A stretch of DNA of 64,000 nt from Paraneptunicella aestuarii (GCF_019900845.1 NZ_CP074570.1:3782001-3846000), one strand, 5' to 3'; shown: positions 19,094-28,889, numbered from the stretch's first letter. Translations and numbers: made by a program. Notes: generated by a model not told the origin, from the letters alone.

Positions 19094-19723
19094 TTATAAG
19101 CTTTCGTTTTGAATATCCTGATTTAAGCGCTGCAATACGTCTTCTTCTACATTTAAATAAGGCGTAAACAGGAACAATACATGACTTAAAAGCTGGAAGA
19201 TATAATGTTCAGAATCAATATCTTCCCCTTTCAACAAGGTATAGTTCTGAGCCTGGGTCAACATCATCGACATCATCTGAACCAATTGCTCAATTTGCTT
19301 ACTGGTCAAATTCATTGCGCCTTGCTCTGCGTACCTTTGCAGCATAATCTGGAAGCAGGATTCCTTGGCTTGCAAAACCTTTTTGAATCCTTTGGCAATC
19401 CCGGGGAATTTGGCGATAGTGTCCGCAGGATTGTGATACAGGAATCGGAACAGGTGGATGCTTTCCAATAGCATCAGCATAAAGTAAAAAAATTCTTCGA
19501 CCGTTAATTCAGACTCGGCAGGTGACACCAGGATCTTGTTAATGCGTTCCTGATACATATCGAACAACGCACTCACAATCACCTCTTTACCTTTGTAGTG
19601 GTAATAGAGGTTTCCCGGACTAATATCCAGTTCAACCGCTATATCAACGCAACTTACATTCGCTTCCCCCTGGTGATTAAATAACTCCAGTGACGTTAGT
19701 AATATGCGTTCTGCTGTTTTCAT
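19094..19723 (-). CDS. TetR-family transcriptional regulator, probable local regulator of WS/DGAT
   Basis: 209 residues with an N-terminal TetR helix-turn-helix (AERILLTSLELFNHQGE, VDIAVELDISPGNLYYHYKGKE) and an all-helical ligand domain. The DNA-recognition segment GNLYYHYKGKE is typical. It is the first gene ahead of the wax ester synthase with a 15-bp gap, so autoregulation and control of storage-lipid synthesis, perhaps through a fatty acyl ligand, are likely inferences. The divergent neighbour is the ParA-like gene; an operator between them was not identified. Confidence 0.9.
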   Translation of the reverse strand: MKTAERILLTSLELFNHQGEANVSCVDIAVELDISPGNLYYHYKGKEVIVSALFDMYQERINKILVSPAESELTVEEFFYFMLMLLESIHLFRFLYHNPADTIAKFPGIAKGFKKVLQAKESCFQIMLQRYAEQGAMNLTSKQIEQLVQMMSMMLTQAQNYTLLKGEDIDSEHYIFQLLSHVLFLFTPYLNVEEDVLQRLNQDIQNESL

Positions 19724-20012
19724 ACTGGTGCGTACTCACCCAAGTTTGAATTGGAAGCCTTAAAGATTGTTCAGGGTTTGATACTTATTCAAGAAAGAGC
19801 AAAAAACGCTAAACAACAAGAATTTGCATCATATGACAAAGTGTTGCTATTTGCTATTTCTGTCTGGAATTTTCTACCCCTGATAAACACTCCATAAACA
19901 CAATCCCGACATTGGTGACTGATCAGACCAGAAATTATGGTAAAGTAACCCAGCAAATAAAGTGGTATCGCGCACAAACACAGCAACACATATCGACCAA
20001 ATGGGTACAGCA

Positions 20013-20795
20013 ATGATAAGGGTATTGTTTAATAAAAAAGGCGGTGTAGGAAAATCCAGTCTGGCGGTGAATTTAGCGGCAATTTCTGCATCCAAAGGAT
20101 ACAAAACCCTATTGCTGGATTTAGATACTCAATGTAATGCGACCAGTTATCTTAACGCTCAAACCGAGGTTCAGGATGACACCATCGCTGGTCTGTTTGA
20201 GCAAACCATCACATTCCATATTCGCAGACGCCCTGCCGATGAATTTGCGGTAGCAACCAGCATAGACAACTTAAGCATTATTCCGGGCTCAACACGACTC
20301 AGTGAAATAGAGAGTGAACTGGACAGCCGTCACAAAATCTACAAATTACGTGAAGCACTTGATGCGGTACGAGACAAGTTTGATCGTATTTACATCGACA
20401 CACCACCTGCACTGAATTTTTATAGCCTGTCGGCTTTAATCGCCGCAGACTCGGTACTGATCCCGATTGATTGTGATGATTTTGCCATTCAAGGCTTATT
20501 TAGCTTGCAGCAGCACATCGCTGAGATTCGGGAAGACCACAACGAGAAACTACAAATTGAAGGTATTATTGCGAATCAGTATTTATCTAACGCCAAACTG
20601 CCCAATCGCATCATTGAAACCTTGCTGGACGAAGGCCATCCTGTATTACCCGTCTATGTAACACAATCTGTGAAAATGCGGGAATCTCATCAAGAGAAAA
20701 AACCGTTATTACAGCTTGCCCCAAAACATAAACTGACTCAGTGCTTATTGGATATTCATGAATATTTGGAACAAGAAGGTATAGGCCACTTATAA
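20013..20795 (+). CDS. ParA-family ATPase without a ParB partner
   Basis: 260 residues from the ATG at 20013. The deviant Walker A FNKKGGVGKSS is at the very N terminus, followed by LLLDLDTQCNAT (Walker A prime) and IYIDTPPAL (Walker B). Two further in-frame ATGs upstream (20001, 19962) add residues before the beta strand and are less likely, although no start has a clear ribosome binding site. ParA proteins polymerise on DNA or membranes to position plasmids, chromosomes or protein cargo. No parB or centromere-like repeat is nearby, so this is an orphan, perhaps positioning another cargo. Relatives with this layout are found singly in many marine gammaproteobacteria. Confidence 0.85.
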   Translation: MIRVLFNKKGGVGKSSLAVNLAAISASKGYKTLLLDLDTQCNATSYLNAQTEVQDDTIAGLFEQTITFHIRRRPADEFAVATSIDNLSIIPGSTRLSEIESELDSRHKIYKLREALDAVRDKFDRIYIDTPPALNFYSLSALIAADSVLIPIDCDDFAIQGLFSLQQHIAEIREDHNEKLQIEGIIANQYLSNAKLPNRIIETLLDEGHPVLPVYVTQSVKMRESHQEKKPLLQLAPKHKLTQCLLDIHEYLEQEGIGHL

Positions 20796-20885
20796 GTGAA
20801 GCCAAGTGTAATGAGAGGGCAATAAGTACGTTTGATATCTTTCATATCTTCGCTTTGACATGCCGTCAGTCGACAGCATGTTCCG

Positions 20886-22094
20886 CTACACGAATACGAA
20901 AAACACTTGAAAGAAGCCAGCCGCCATTCCCAGCACAGCGCCGGTGACGATCAACTTCCACTCATCTGCTTGATACGCAGGACGCAAAACGCCTTCAAAT
21001 TCTTCCGGTGTCAGTCCCTGCATTTTTTTACAAAGGTCATCACCAATATTCAATGCCTGATGTGCATAATCGTAGGCATAAGGTAGATAACTTTCAGAGC
21101 GTTCAAACAAACGCTTTGCAGCCAGTTCTTTCATCTTGTAGTAATTTTCAGAGCCCACGCCCAAAGCAAAATAAGGTTGCGCAATAGCAACATAACGTTC
21201 AATGGCATCGTTAACATGCAACTCCACCAGCTCCAATAAATTTTCAGAACCAGAACCGTGGATAACAATGTCGGCGATATTTTGTGAATTCATCAACTTC
21301 TTGTCGATAATCTCCGAGTACACCTCGGATACTTCTTTTTGACGCTTCAGGAACATGCCCTGAATGGTAAACGGGCCAATTTTAACCGGGTGTTTAGGTT
21401 CAAAAATAATCTTGATGGCAATCCAGTTAGTGGCATACCCCACAATCAAACCGCCCAAAGGCAAGATCCACCAAAGCTGATAGAAATACCAGAAGACCAT
21501 GGTTGGGAGACCAAACAGAAAACCGAAGTAGAAACCGGAACGTTCAATAAAGGGGAATTCCTTAGCACCCGCTTTCAGGAAAATCTCATTAATTAATTCG
21601 GGATGTGCGACCAGCTGTTTAACAACGAGCTCTTTGATATCCAGAATTTCAGTAACGTTATGCTTAAAATCAGAAATGGTCTTTTGAACAACATTGGGAA
21701 TATCCATCTCAATGCGGGCGTAAACCAGATTCTTGCCTTGAACCGGCAATGCCGCCCAAGCGGTAGGCGCCACTTCTTGCATAATATCATTCACCAACTT
21801 GCGAATAATTTGCTTCAAGCGACGCTGAATACTATTGGTAAGCTCCTTCGGATCTAAACGATCAACGATTTCCTCAACGCTTAATAACCGCCCTAACACC
21901 AATTCGACTTCAATCTCAGCCATTTCCTGACGTTTTGCGGGAATTAATCCTTGCCAACCAAAAATAGGCTTAATCCCAATAAATTCAATGGGATAAAACA
22001 TCATTTTTACAGCAAGGAAATTGGTGAACCAGCCCACTATCGCACTGATAATCGGGATAGCCAGCAAGATCAAATGTTCAACAGTTAATTCCAT
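20886..22094 (-). CDS. DUF445 membrane protein with duplicated motif
   Basis: 402 residues. Two copies of one motif are visible: GWFTNFLAVKMMFYP...GWQGLIPAKRQEMAE near the N terminus and GYATNWIAIKIIFEP...IQGMFLKRQKEVSE in the middle, each after a hydrophobic helix, and a third hydrophobic helix ends the protein. This is the DUF445 (YheB-like) architecture; the function is not known. Membrane segments are at about 5-27, 185-225 and 380-400, with the region between predicted to be helical. A Fur-like sequence lies about 45 bp upstream of the start. Confidence 0.85.
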   Translation of the reverse strand: MELTVEHLILLAIPIISAIVGWFTNFLAVKMMFYPIEFIGIKPIFGWQGLIPAKRQEMAEIEVELVLGRLLSVEEIVDRLDPKELTNSIQRRLKQIIRKLVNDIMQEVAPTAWAALPVQGKNLVYARIEMDIPNVVQKTISDFKHNVTEILDIKELVVKQLVAHPELINEIFLKAGAKEFPFIERSGFYFGFLFGLPTMVFWYFYQLWWILPLGGLIVGYATNWIAIKIIFEPKHPVKIGPFTIQGMFLKRQKEVSEVYSEIIDKKLMNSQNIADIVIHGSGSENLLELVELHVNDAIERYVAIAQPYFALGVGSENYYKMKELAAKRLFERSESYLPYAYDYAHQALNIGDDLCKKMQGLTPEEFEGVLRPAYQADEWKLIVTGAVLGMAAGFFQVFFVFV

Positions 22095-22138
22095 AGATTT
22101 TATTTAGCGCAATAAGGGTTTGTTGACCCTAAACTCTA

Positions 22139-22157
22139 GTTAATTATTATCATTGCA
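22139..22157 (+). promoter_or_regulatory. Fur-like sequence upstream of the DUF445 gene
   Basis: A 19-mer with core TTAATTATTATCATT matches about 13 of 19 positions of the Fur consensus. It lies 45-63 bp upstream of the DUF445 start. This AT-rich DNA gives chance matches easily, so it is only a candidate. Confidence 0.3.
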
Positions 22158-22377
22158 GATCGCAGGCTCATAGGCTGTCAGGCTAACCATTGTAATTAGA
22201 ATGGTCAATCTAAAAGTCGAGTATAGTCAGCATGTTAATGTAAGCATAATTAGAGGATGAATTTAAAACAGATACACTTATCTCATTCGCCCATCATATT
22301 TAATAACATATTCTTTTTTAGCTGGACGTTGAATATTGCCAATAGGTTCAGGCTGCAAATACACTAACACAAAGGCT

Positions 22378-22404
22378 GTTTACAATTTTTTTGCAATTGT
22401 AAAC
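22378..22404. promoter_or_regulatory. Palindromic operator-like site upstream of the patatin gene
   Basis: A perfect 10-bp inverted repeat, GTTTACAATT and AATTGTAAAC, separated by 7 bases, about 110 bp ahead of the patatin-like gene. The size and symmetry suit a dimeric repressor. No particular regulator is implied. The surrounding gap 22095-22513 has no ORF. Confidence 0.5.
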
Positions 22405-22513
22405 GAATTATATCGCCCCTATATAGTCTAAAAAGCGTAACATAAGTTCTTGGTAGCCATTTCTAAAAAAATCAGTTTAGATAAAAATGGTAAACAACCA
22501 GATGTGAGAGTTT

Positions 22514-23992
22514 ATGAGTGTATTATCTAAATTAGCCAGTGTCGAACAAGCCATTCACAACGCCGACACCTATGAAGAGTATTATGAAGCCAGTCTGGAG
22601 CATGATGCCCTTTCCGGTGCCAATGAGTGGAAAGCCGAAGACAAAGCCAGCGAGTATGACTACAAGCTGATCCGTAAGCGTGTGGATCGCTTAAAGTTCG
22701 CTAAAGCGCACGGCGATCCTGCGGGATTAATGTCCGTTCTACATGAAGGTATTCATGGCAATTTAGGTAATATCGCCAACCCTGAAATGAATCATAATGC
22801 CAAGATTGGCACCAAGTATTTAATTCAGGAGTTTCTTGATCAGGTCTGTGATGCTTTGCGCATTATCTATCACGCCGATGAAAATGAGGTCGATTTCTAC
22901 GAAAAGCTGTCATTTTTTGAAGAAACCTATCACTCATTTGGACAAAGTTGTTTAATGCTAAGTGGCGGTGCTGGTTTGGGCTTCTTTCATTGTGGCGTGA
23001 TTAAATCTCTGGTTGATCATGACCTCATGCCCAACGTCATCAGCGGTGCCAGTGCGGGTTCGATTATTACAGCCATGGTGGGTACTCGCACCGACGCAGA
23101 ACTGCATCACGAGATATCCGCCGAAAATATTTATGAGAAATTCCGTAAATGGTGCATCTGGAAAGGTTTTGGAAAAGGCAGCTTGTTAGATAGCACTAAT
23201 CTTGAAAATGCACTCATTGAAATGTTTGGCACAACCACATTTGAAGAAGCTTACAAAAAGACAGGCCGAAAGATTACCATTACGGTTTCACCTGCTGACT
23301 TACACCAATATCCTCGTTTGTTGAATGCGAAAACCTCCCCCAATGCCATCATCACCATGGCAGTACGCGCTTCAACAGCCATTCCGATGTTTTTCACCCC
23401 AGTGCAGTTAAAGGCCAAAAATGCCAAGGGAGAAATTCATCCTTACATTCCAAACCGAAAATTCTGTGACGGTTCAATCATGGCTGACATGCCCTTTGAG
23501 CGCTTAGCGCGTTTATATGGCGTTAACCATAGTATTTGCAGTCAAACCAACCCGGTTGCTGTGCCGTTCTTGTCGCGCAGTAAAAAGCACTCCAAGGGCA
23601 TATTGTCTACGACCAAACGACATGCTTTTAATCTGGCGAAAATGAATAGTATTTATGCGTTCGACATTCTTGAGAATCTGGTTGGAAACAGCAGCTTAAA
23701 ACTGGGCATTCACAAAGTTCGCTCGGTGGTTGAACAACAGTATGTGGGGGATATCAATATTATCCCTCAACGCAGTCTGGACAATGTGCGCAAAGTGTTT
23801 GCAAACCCGACTGTTGAGGATATTGCAGAACTGATTAAAAACGCAGAAAAAGCGACCTGGCCACAACTAGACTTAATTCGTCGCAATACTCAAATAAGTA
23901 AAACCTTTCGTAAATACCTGAAACTGCTTAAGAAACGCGAAGAGCAGCTACTGTCAGGACAACATGGGTTACGCTTGGTAAAAGCCGGTTAA
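22514..23992 (+). CDS. Patatin-like lipase with DUF3336 domain (TGL3/4/5-type)
   Basis: 492 residues. The N-terminal 130 residues match DUF3336, found in front of patatin domains in yeast triacylglycerol lipases and their bacterial relatives. The patatin domain follows with the glycine-rich oxyanion loop SGGAGLGFFH, nucleophile elbow GASAGS and the catalytic Asp in FCDGSI. It should hydrolyse triacylglycerol or phospholipid by a Ser-Asp dyad. With a WS/DGAT 3.4 kb away and phasins next door, mobilisation of stored neutral lipid is a sensible role (inference). A weak AGAG precedes the ATG. A perfect palindrome lies upstream. Confidence 0.9.
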   Translation: MSVLSKLASVEQAIHNADTYEEYYEASLEHDALSGANEWKAEDKASEYDYKLIRKRVDRLKFAKAHGDPAGLMSVLHEGIHGNLGNIANPEMNHNAKIGTKYLIQEFLDQVCDALRIIYHADENEVDFYEKLSFFEETYHSFGQSCLMLSGGAGLGFFHCGVIKSLVDHDLMPNVISGASAGSIITAMVGTRTDAELHHEISAENIYEKFRKWCIWKGFGKGSLLDSTNLENALIEMFGTTTFEEAYKKTGRKITITVSPADLHQYPRLLNAKTSPNAIITMAVRASTAIPMFFTPVQLKAKNAKGEIHPYIPNRKFCDGSIMADMPFERLARLYGVNHSICSQTNPVAVPFLSRSKKHSKGILSTTKRHAFNLAKMNSIYAFDILENLVGNSSLKLGIHKVRSVVEQQYVGDINIIPQRSLDNVRKVFANPTVEDIAELIKNAEKATWPQLDLIRRNTQISKTFRKYLKLLKKREEQLLSGQHGLRLVKAG

Positions 23993-24282
23993 CCATGTAG
24001 GATGACGCACAGGATGATAATCAGGCTGGGTAAGGTTTAACTCTGCCTGCTATTGTTAACTAAAGCGCGCTGATCGTTGATGTATAAATTTTGTTCTAAA
24101 TAGACGCATTTTAATTGAGCCGCAGTCTTGAAGGCATCTCTCAATAAAACGAAAAGGACTCAGTCGAGAGACGGCAGTAATGAGTAAAATGTATCTATAA
24201 CGAGCCATTCTCACAATAGATAGGACAGCGCCTGTATGCGAATATACGTATGTGTGATGACTGACTTATTGAGACTATTACC

Positions 24283-24609
24283 TTGTCACTACCACTCTAT
24301 AAAAAATTGAATGTGCTGTTTCGCGTCGAACCAGGATGTCTTGGGCCGAATGGCATCGAGCATATCGAAGCATTTTGTAAATTTGCCAAAAAAGATATTG
24401 CCAATCTGGACTCAGGTTATATTCGCTGGGTCATTACTCCCCGCTATGATAAGTCGCTTCCGGAAATGGAATATAAAGTACGGAACAAAATCCTGACGCA
24501 AGAAAGAGCAAGCAAGTATCTGGCGATGTTAGATAAAAGTCTGGATGAGTTTGAAGAGCATTTGCAAGAGCGATTGGCTGAATTGATTGATCAGTTCTTA
24601 GGGCGCTGA
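24283..24609 (+). CDS. Small conserved-looking hypothetical protein, TTG start
   Basis: 108 residues from a TTG start; there is no ATG in this frame near the beginning. The protein begins LPLYKKLNVLFRVEPGCLGP, has a cysteine-containing first half (CLGP, FCKFAKKD) and a charged helical C-terminal half (LDKSLDEFEEHLQERLAEL). It looks like a real gene by composition, but I recognise no family and see no clear ribosome binding site, so the start is uncertain. It converges on a phasin gene. Confidence 0.6.
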   Translation: MSLPLYKKLNVLFRVEPGCLGPNGIEHIEAFCKFAKKDIANLDSGYIRWVITPRYDKSLPEMEYKVRNKILTQERASKYLAMLDKSLDEFEEHLQERLAELIDQFLGR

Positions 24610-24665
24610 TCGATTCTTTTTCTATCCCCCATTTATGCACATAAGTTTCTGAACATAAGAAAAAG

Positions 24666-24694
24666 CGATGAGCTGGAGCAAGATTAGCTCATCG
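24666..24694 (-). terminator. Terminator of the PhaF-like phasin gene
   Basis: A 9-bp stem CGATGAGCT / AGCTCATCG with an 11-base loop; on the minus strand it is followed by CTTTTTCTT. It lies about 70 bp downstream of the phasin stop. Confidence 0.7.
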
Positions 24695-24765
24695 AAGTTG
24701 GGATAAAAAGGTTCAAAGCAGTATTACTATTCGGGCTGACTTAAGCCTGGGCTTAATAAACGCGA

Positions 24766-25362
24766 TTAACTATCAGCCCCTGTATCGGTTTGGCTCGCGT
24801 TAGTGCTTTTACGACGAGTTGTCGTTTTGGCAGCCGCAGTTGAAGTTGTCGATTTAGCTGTTGTTGATTTAGTTGCAGAAGTCTTGCTCTCAGTCGCTTT
24901 CGCAGCAGTTGCTTTTCTAGCAACGGGTTTTTTAGCTGGCGTTACTGTTTTCACTTCCGCTTTTTGAACCGCTTCTTTTGGAACTGCCTTTGTTTGAGCA
25001 GCCTCTTGTTCTGATTGCGGCTTTTGCGCTTTTTGTTCAGCTAATTTGTCAACAACCTTTGTCAGCATATCCAGTTTCTGGGAAAGCTGATCCAATTCAT
25101 TTAATTGAGGATCGTTATTAAACCCCAATTTCTTTCTAATTCGTGAGATGCGTCTGTCTTTAATGGCTTGGACGCGCTCATTAATGTGCAAATCTTCCTC
25201 TACCTGCTCACCTTTCAACAACAGGCTATTCACAAATCCGTTAAAATCTTCCATCAACACATCCAGCTTGTGAACCGCATAATCTTTGCCCAAACCACAA
25301 ATACCCAAACCAGCCATTAACACCTGACGGCTTGCTTCTTCAATATCTTTTACTGTTTTCAT
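24766..25362 (-). CDS. PhaF-like phasin with Ala/Lys/Thr-rich tail
   Basis: 198 residues from the ATG at 25362, preferred over the ATG at 25374 because GGAG lies 5-8 bases before it. The N-terminal 100 residues are a phasin domain (EEASRQVLMAGLGICGLGKD, then LLLKGEQVEEDL) with a heptad-like helix. The C-terminal 75 residues are Ala/Lys/Thr/Ser-rich repeats of the AAKP type (TPAKKPVARKATAAKA), as in PhaF, where this tail binds DNA and helps segregate polyhydroxyalkanoate granules. It is paired with a smaller phasin upstream, but a terminator lies between them. Confidence 0.88.
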   Translation of the reverse strand: MKTVKDIEEASRQVLMAGLGICGLGKDYAVHKLDVLMEDFNGFVNSLLLKGEQVEEDLHINERVQAIKDRRISRIRKKLGFNNDPQLNELDQLSQKLDMLTKVVDKLAEQKAQKPQSEQEAAQTKAVPKEAVQKAEVKTVTPAKKPVARKATAAKATESKTSATKSTTAKSTTSTAAAKTTTRRKSTNASQTDTGADS

Positions 25363-25416
25363 GTGGAGCTCCATATTAGACGGAATGGAATTACTCTAAG
25401 CAGAGTAGATAGCAAA

Positions 25417-25439
25417 AAGGGCAACACAACGTTGCCCTT
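25417..25439 (-). terminator. Terminator between the two phasin genes
   Basis: A 9-bp stem AAGGGCAAC / GTTGCCCTT with a 5-base loop, continued on the minus strand by TTTTTGC. It follows the PhaI-like gene by 9 bp and should end or attenuate its transcript before phaF. Confidence 0.85.
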
Positions 25440-25447
25440 CATATTCA

Positions 25448-25810
25448 TTACTTGTCTGCAGCTAATTTAGCAACGGCAGCAGTCAATGCGTCGATTTTGG
25501 CAGAAAGCTCAGCAATTTTTTCGTCATTGCTTTGCTTGTCCAAACCTAACTTGGAGCGAACTTCAGCAACGCGCGCTTCAATGTTGGTTTTCTCTTTGAT
25601 TTTGCCTTTCGCTTCACCTTCAAGTTGCTCACCTTTGCTTACCAGGTCATCAAAAACCTTGTTAGCCTCAGCGTTCAACTTCTCATAACGGCCTTGAACT
25701 TCATCAATGCTCTTACCGTATGCGCCCAAACCTGCTAACCAGATTTTACGTGCGAATTCTTCTGCGTCGTTAACTTTACCTTTAATTGCTTCCAATTTAG
25801 TCATTGTCAT
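25448..25810 (-). CDS. PhaI-like phasin (polyhydroxyalkanoate granule protein)
   Basis: 120 residues consisting only of a phasin domain: AEEFARKIWLAGLGAYGKSIDEV, then a coiled-coil C terminus (IAELSAKIDALTAAVAKLAADK). It coats PHA granules. Two ATGs occur, at 25810 and 25804; GAGGG fits the second slightly better, giving 118 residues. Its own terminator separates it from the PhaF-like gene, so the short phasin is probably made in greater amount. No PHA synthase is in the window. Confidence 0.88.
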   Translation of the reverse strand: MTMTKLEAIKGKVNDAEEFARKIWLAGLGAYGKSIDEVQGRYEKLNAEANKVFDDLVSKGEQLEGEAKGKIKEKTNIEARVAEVRSKLGLDKQSNDEKIAELSAKIDALTAAVAKLAADK

Positions 25811-26033
25811 GCCCTCAGTTAAATTTGAATCATTAATTTTTCAATCTGTGGGAAAGCTTAAGAAAATAAATTAGAAACCGCATACTAAGTTTTAAAATAA
25901 TAATGAATTATTGTTATTTATAATAAAAAACAAAGTGTTATAGAAATGAGTGAAAATGGGGATAAATGGAAAGAAGCAGCTTCCTGAGTTTAATAATCAG
26001 CAAGCTACTCAAATTCTGAAACTAAAATGTGGG

Positions 26034-26744
26034 TTAATCAACCAGACCTTTTGGTAATTCGTTACGGATTTCCGACCAAATCTTACCGCTGTCGATACCG
26101 TATTGACGAACTAATTGCGGTACTTTTTCATGCTCACCACTTTCAGCCAATAGCATTAAGTTCTTGTAAAACTCTCTGGCAACTTCTCTGGAGCGAGGAT
26201 ATGAGAAATAGAATCCACCAATTCTTGAGTAAAGACCTTTAAAACCATTCATCATCAGAACAAATACCCGATTTCCCGATGACATCGCAAAGTCATGAAT
26301 AATCTGATAATCGTAATTCGCAAACTCTTTACCATCGTCAGAAACATGTTCATGATCTTTCAAAATTTCGATCACTTTCTCTGAGCGCGACTTAATCGCC
26401 AAACGCATGATAATAGCGATTACATTGGTTCGGGCAGCCAATAAGTCGTCCACCAATTCAGGAATACCTTCTTCATCCAAACGAGCCAGCGTTTCCAGAA
26501 TATTTAGTCCGCAGGTTTCCCAGAAATTATTCACCCGGGTAGGCTTGCCATGTTGAATCGTTAACCAGCCGTCACGAGCTAATCGTTGTAGAACCTCTCG
26601 CAGCGTAGTTCGAGTTACACCGATGAGCTCCGATAACTCTCTTTCGGCAGGAAGAATGGTGCCAGGAGGAAAGCGTCCACTCCAAATGGACTCTACTATA
26701 TACTCTTCCGCGAACCCGGCGGGGCTTTGCGCTTTATAAATCAT
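26034..26744 (-). CDS. fadR: Fatty-acid metabolism regulator FadR
   Basis: 236 residues, near-identical to E. coli FadR over the GntR winged helix: [18 protein letters not shown] start, [20 protein letters not shown] and [20 protein letters not shown]. The acyl-CoA-binding C-terminal domain is more divergent but retains FKGLYSRIG and the C-terminal [11 protein letters not shown]. FadR represses fad genes, activates fabA/fabB and is released by long-chain acyl-CoA. It is divergent from nhaB, as in Vibrio and Shewanella. A FadR-like operator lies in the gap between them, which suggests autoregulation or control of nhaB. Confidence 0.97.
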   Translation of the reverse strand: MIYKAQSPAGFAEEYIVESIWSGRFPPGTILPAERELSELIGVTRTTLREVLQRLARDGWLTIQHGKPTRVNNFWETCGLNILETLARLDEEGIPELVDDLLAARTNVIAIIMRLAIKSRSEKVIEILKDHEHVSDDGKEFANYDYQIIHDFAMSSGNRVFVLMMNGFKGLYSRIGGFYFSYPRSREVAREFYKNLMLLAESGEHEKVPQLVRQYGIDSGKIWSEIRNELPKGLVD

Positions 26745-26938
26745 CTACTTGCTCACATGCTCTTATATTTGGGTGCTGTTAACGACAATTTCGCTGATAG
26801 CTTGCTTGATACCAATACGCGCACTGGCAAAGCACCTTCTTATTCTCTATTCGAATCACCATAGGGTAATGGTAACCAATACTTACAATTGAGTATTTAT
26901 TTAACCCTTATTTCACATATCATCAAGAACTTGATGTA

Positions 26939-26955
26939 TGCTGGTCGGATCATAC
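26939..26955 (+). promoter_or_regulatory. Putative FadR operator in the fadR-nhaB gap
   Basis: The 17-mer TGCTGGTCGGATCATAC keeps the CTGGTC-GGA core shared by known FadR sites (for example fadL and fadB of E. coli). It lies about 195 bp from the fadR start and 200 bp from nhaB. A footprint with FadR and loss by long-chain acyl-CoA would settle it. Confidence 0.55.
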
Positions 26956-27156
26956 GATAATACTGTAGCTAACTCTATCCTGTAGCGACCTATTGAGCAA
27001 GGAAGCATTAATGTCAAGCTTGTGATTTATCGTGGATTTAGTTAAAAAGGTATCCTAAACAAAAATAAAGTGTGCTTTGTTTTTATTAGTATTTTTATGA
27101 CTAGGCTAAACTAGTAAAATGCAGCACACAAAAAATCCTTCAAGGAACATAAACCA

Positions 27157-28734
27157 ATGCAACAAACCATGGTACAAGCGTTATACAAAAATTTCCTTGG
27201 CAACGCTCCAGACTGGTATAAGCAAGCCATTATTGGATTCCTTATCATTAACCCGTTTTTATTCACCATGAGTCCATATATAGCAGGATGGGCACTGGTT
27301 CTGGAATTTATCTTCACTCTGGCAATGGCATTGAAGTGTTATCCATTGCAGCCTGGAGGATTGCTACTCATTGAAGCAATCTTTATGGGCATGACAAGTA
27401 CCGACCTCATACGGCATGAGATTGAGGTCAACCTTGAAGTTATCTTGTTGTTAGTCTTCATGGTTGCTGGTATCTACTTCATGAAAGACCTGCTACTGTT
27501 TGCTTTCACCAAGCTACTTATTCGTCTTAAGAGCAAAGCAGCCCTGTCATTAGCCTTTTGCGGTGCTGCTGCGGTACTTTCAGCATTCCTTGATGCATTA
27601 ACTGTTGTGGCTGTAATCATTACAGTGGCGACGGGTTTCTACTCCATCTACCACAAAGTCGCATCCGGGAAAGAATACCACCACGATCATGACCATACCG
27701 AAGACGAACATTTACATCACCTGAGCCGTCAAGATCTGGAAGATTTCCGTAGTTTTTTACGTAACCTGATGATGCACGCAGCTATCGGTACAGCGTTGGG
27801 TGGCGTAATGACAATGGTTGGTGAGCCACAAAACCTGATTATCGCTCATAAAGCCAATTGGGATTTTATTGAATTCTTTATTCGCATGAGTCCTATCACT
27901 ATTCCGGTCTTTATTGCCGGGCTTATCACAACCTTTTTCCTCGAGAAATTTAAATTATTCTCTTACGGTGCTCAGCTCCCCCAGCCTGTTCGAGAAATAT
28001 TAATGGAATACGATGCGCATTTAGATGAAAAACGCTCCCAAAGAGAAAATGCCAAACTGTTGGTGCAAGGCGTCGTCGCGGTCTGGTTGGTTATCGGCTT
28101 GGGCTTGCACTTGGCTGCTGTTGGCTTAATCGGCTTGTCGGTTATCGTACTTACCACTTCATTCTGCGGTATCGTTGAAGAACACGCCTTGGGGCACGCC
28201 TTCGAAGAAGCACTGCCTTTTACCGCGCTGTTATGTGTTTTCTTTGGTGTTGTCGCCGTTATTATTCAACAACAACTATTTACCCCTGTCATTGACTGGG
28301 TACTTACCTTTGAAGGCAAAACCCAAATGCTCATGTTCTATCTAGCGAACGGTTTGCTTTCCATGGTCAGTGACAACGTATTTGTTGGCTCCGTATACAT
28401 CACTGAAGTTGGTGCAGCTCTTGAGCATGGGCACATCACGCGTGACGAATTCGATATGCTGGCTGTTGCCATCAACACAGGTACAAACTTGCCAAGCGTG
28501 GCAACGCCCAATGGTCAGGCTGCATTCCTGTTTTTGTTAACCTCTGCACTAGCACCATTATTGAGATTGTCTTATGGGCGCATGGTATACATGGCTTTGC
28601 CATACACTGTTGTACTAACACTGGTTGGCCTGGCCTCTGTTTATCTGAATTTGTATGACATGACCGAATGGTTCTACGAAATGCATTGGATAAACCACCA
28701 CACTCCAGGATTAGGCGCCTCGCCAAGCCATTAA
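27157..28734 (+). CDS. nhaB: Na+/H+ antiporter NhaB
   Basis: 525 residues, homologous to E. coli NhaB along its full length, with identical blocks such as [24 protein letters not shown], [20 protein letters not shown] and [13 protein letters not shown]. It exports sodium in exchange for protons across the inner membrane; this fits a marine organism with a sodium flagellar motor. An unusual feature is a histidine cluster (seven His between residues 175 and 188, mixed with Asp and Glu) in a cytoplasmic-type loop; the E. coli protein has a shorter acidic loop there. AAGGAA lies about 12 bases before the first ATG. Confidence 0.96.
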   Translation: MQQTMVQALYKNFLGNAPDWYKQAIIGFLIINPFLFTMSPYIAGWALVLEFIFTLAMALKCYPLQPGGLLLIEAIFMGMTSTDLIRHEIEVNLEVILLLVFMVAGIYFMKDLLLFAFTKLLIRLKSKAALSLAFCGAAAVLSAFLDALTVVAVIITVATGFYSIYHKVASGKEYHHDHDHTEDEHLHHLSRQDLEDFRSFLRNLMMHAAIGTALGGVMTMVGEPQNLIIAHKANWDFIEFFIRMSPITIPVFIAGLITTFFLEKFKLFSYGAQLPQPVREILMEYDAHLDEKRSQRENAKLLVQGVVAVWLVIGLGLHLAAVGLIGLSVIVLTTSFCGIVEEHALGHAFEEALPFTALLCVFFGVVAVIIQQQLFTPVIDWVLTFEGKTQMLMFYLANGLLSMVSDNVFVGSVYITEVGAALEHGHITRDEFDMLAVAINTGTNLPSVATPNGQAAFLFLLTSALAPLLRLSYGRMVYMALPYTVVLTLVGLASVYLNLYDMTEWFYEMHWINHHTPGLGASPSH

Positions 28735-28889
28735 TTTTTTGGCAAATTCCTGAACTACACCAGTATGTGGCAAGTTGATACACTCTATCGCTTGCCACTT
28801 CTCGCAAAATACACTAAAAACAGCCCTTAATCAGACGCGCTCGTAACGGATCCGCGATTTTTCATTCTAATAATAAAAAGGCCATCGTC

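Noticed and set aside
24766..25000. Low-complexity Ala/Lys/Thr region as a sign of a damaged gene or repeat expansion
   Set aside because: This is the normal AAKP-type tail of PhaF phasins and the frame is intact.
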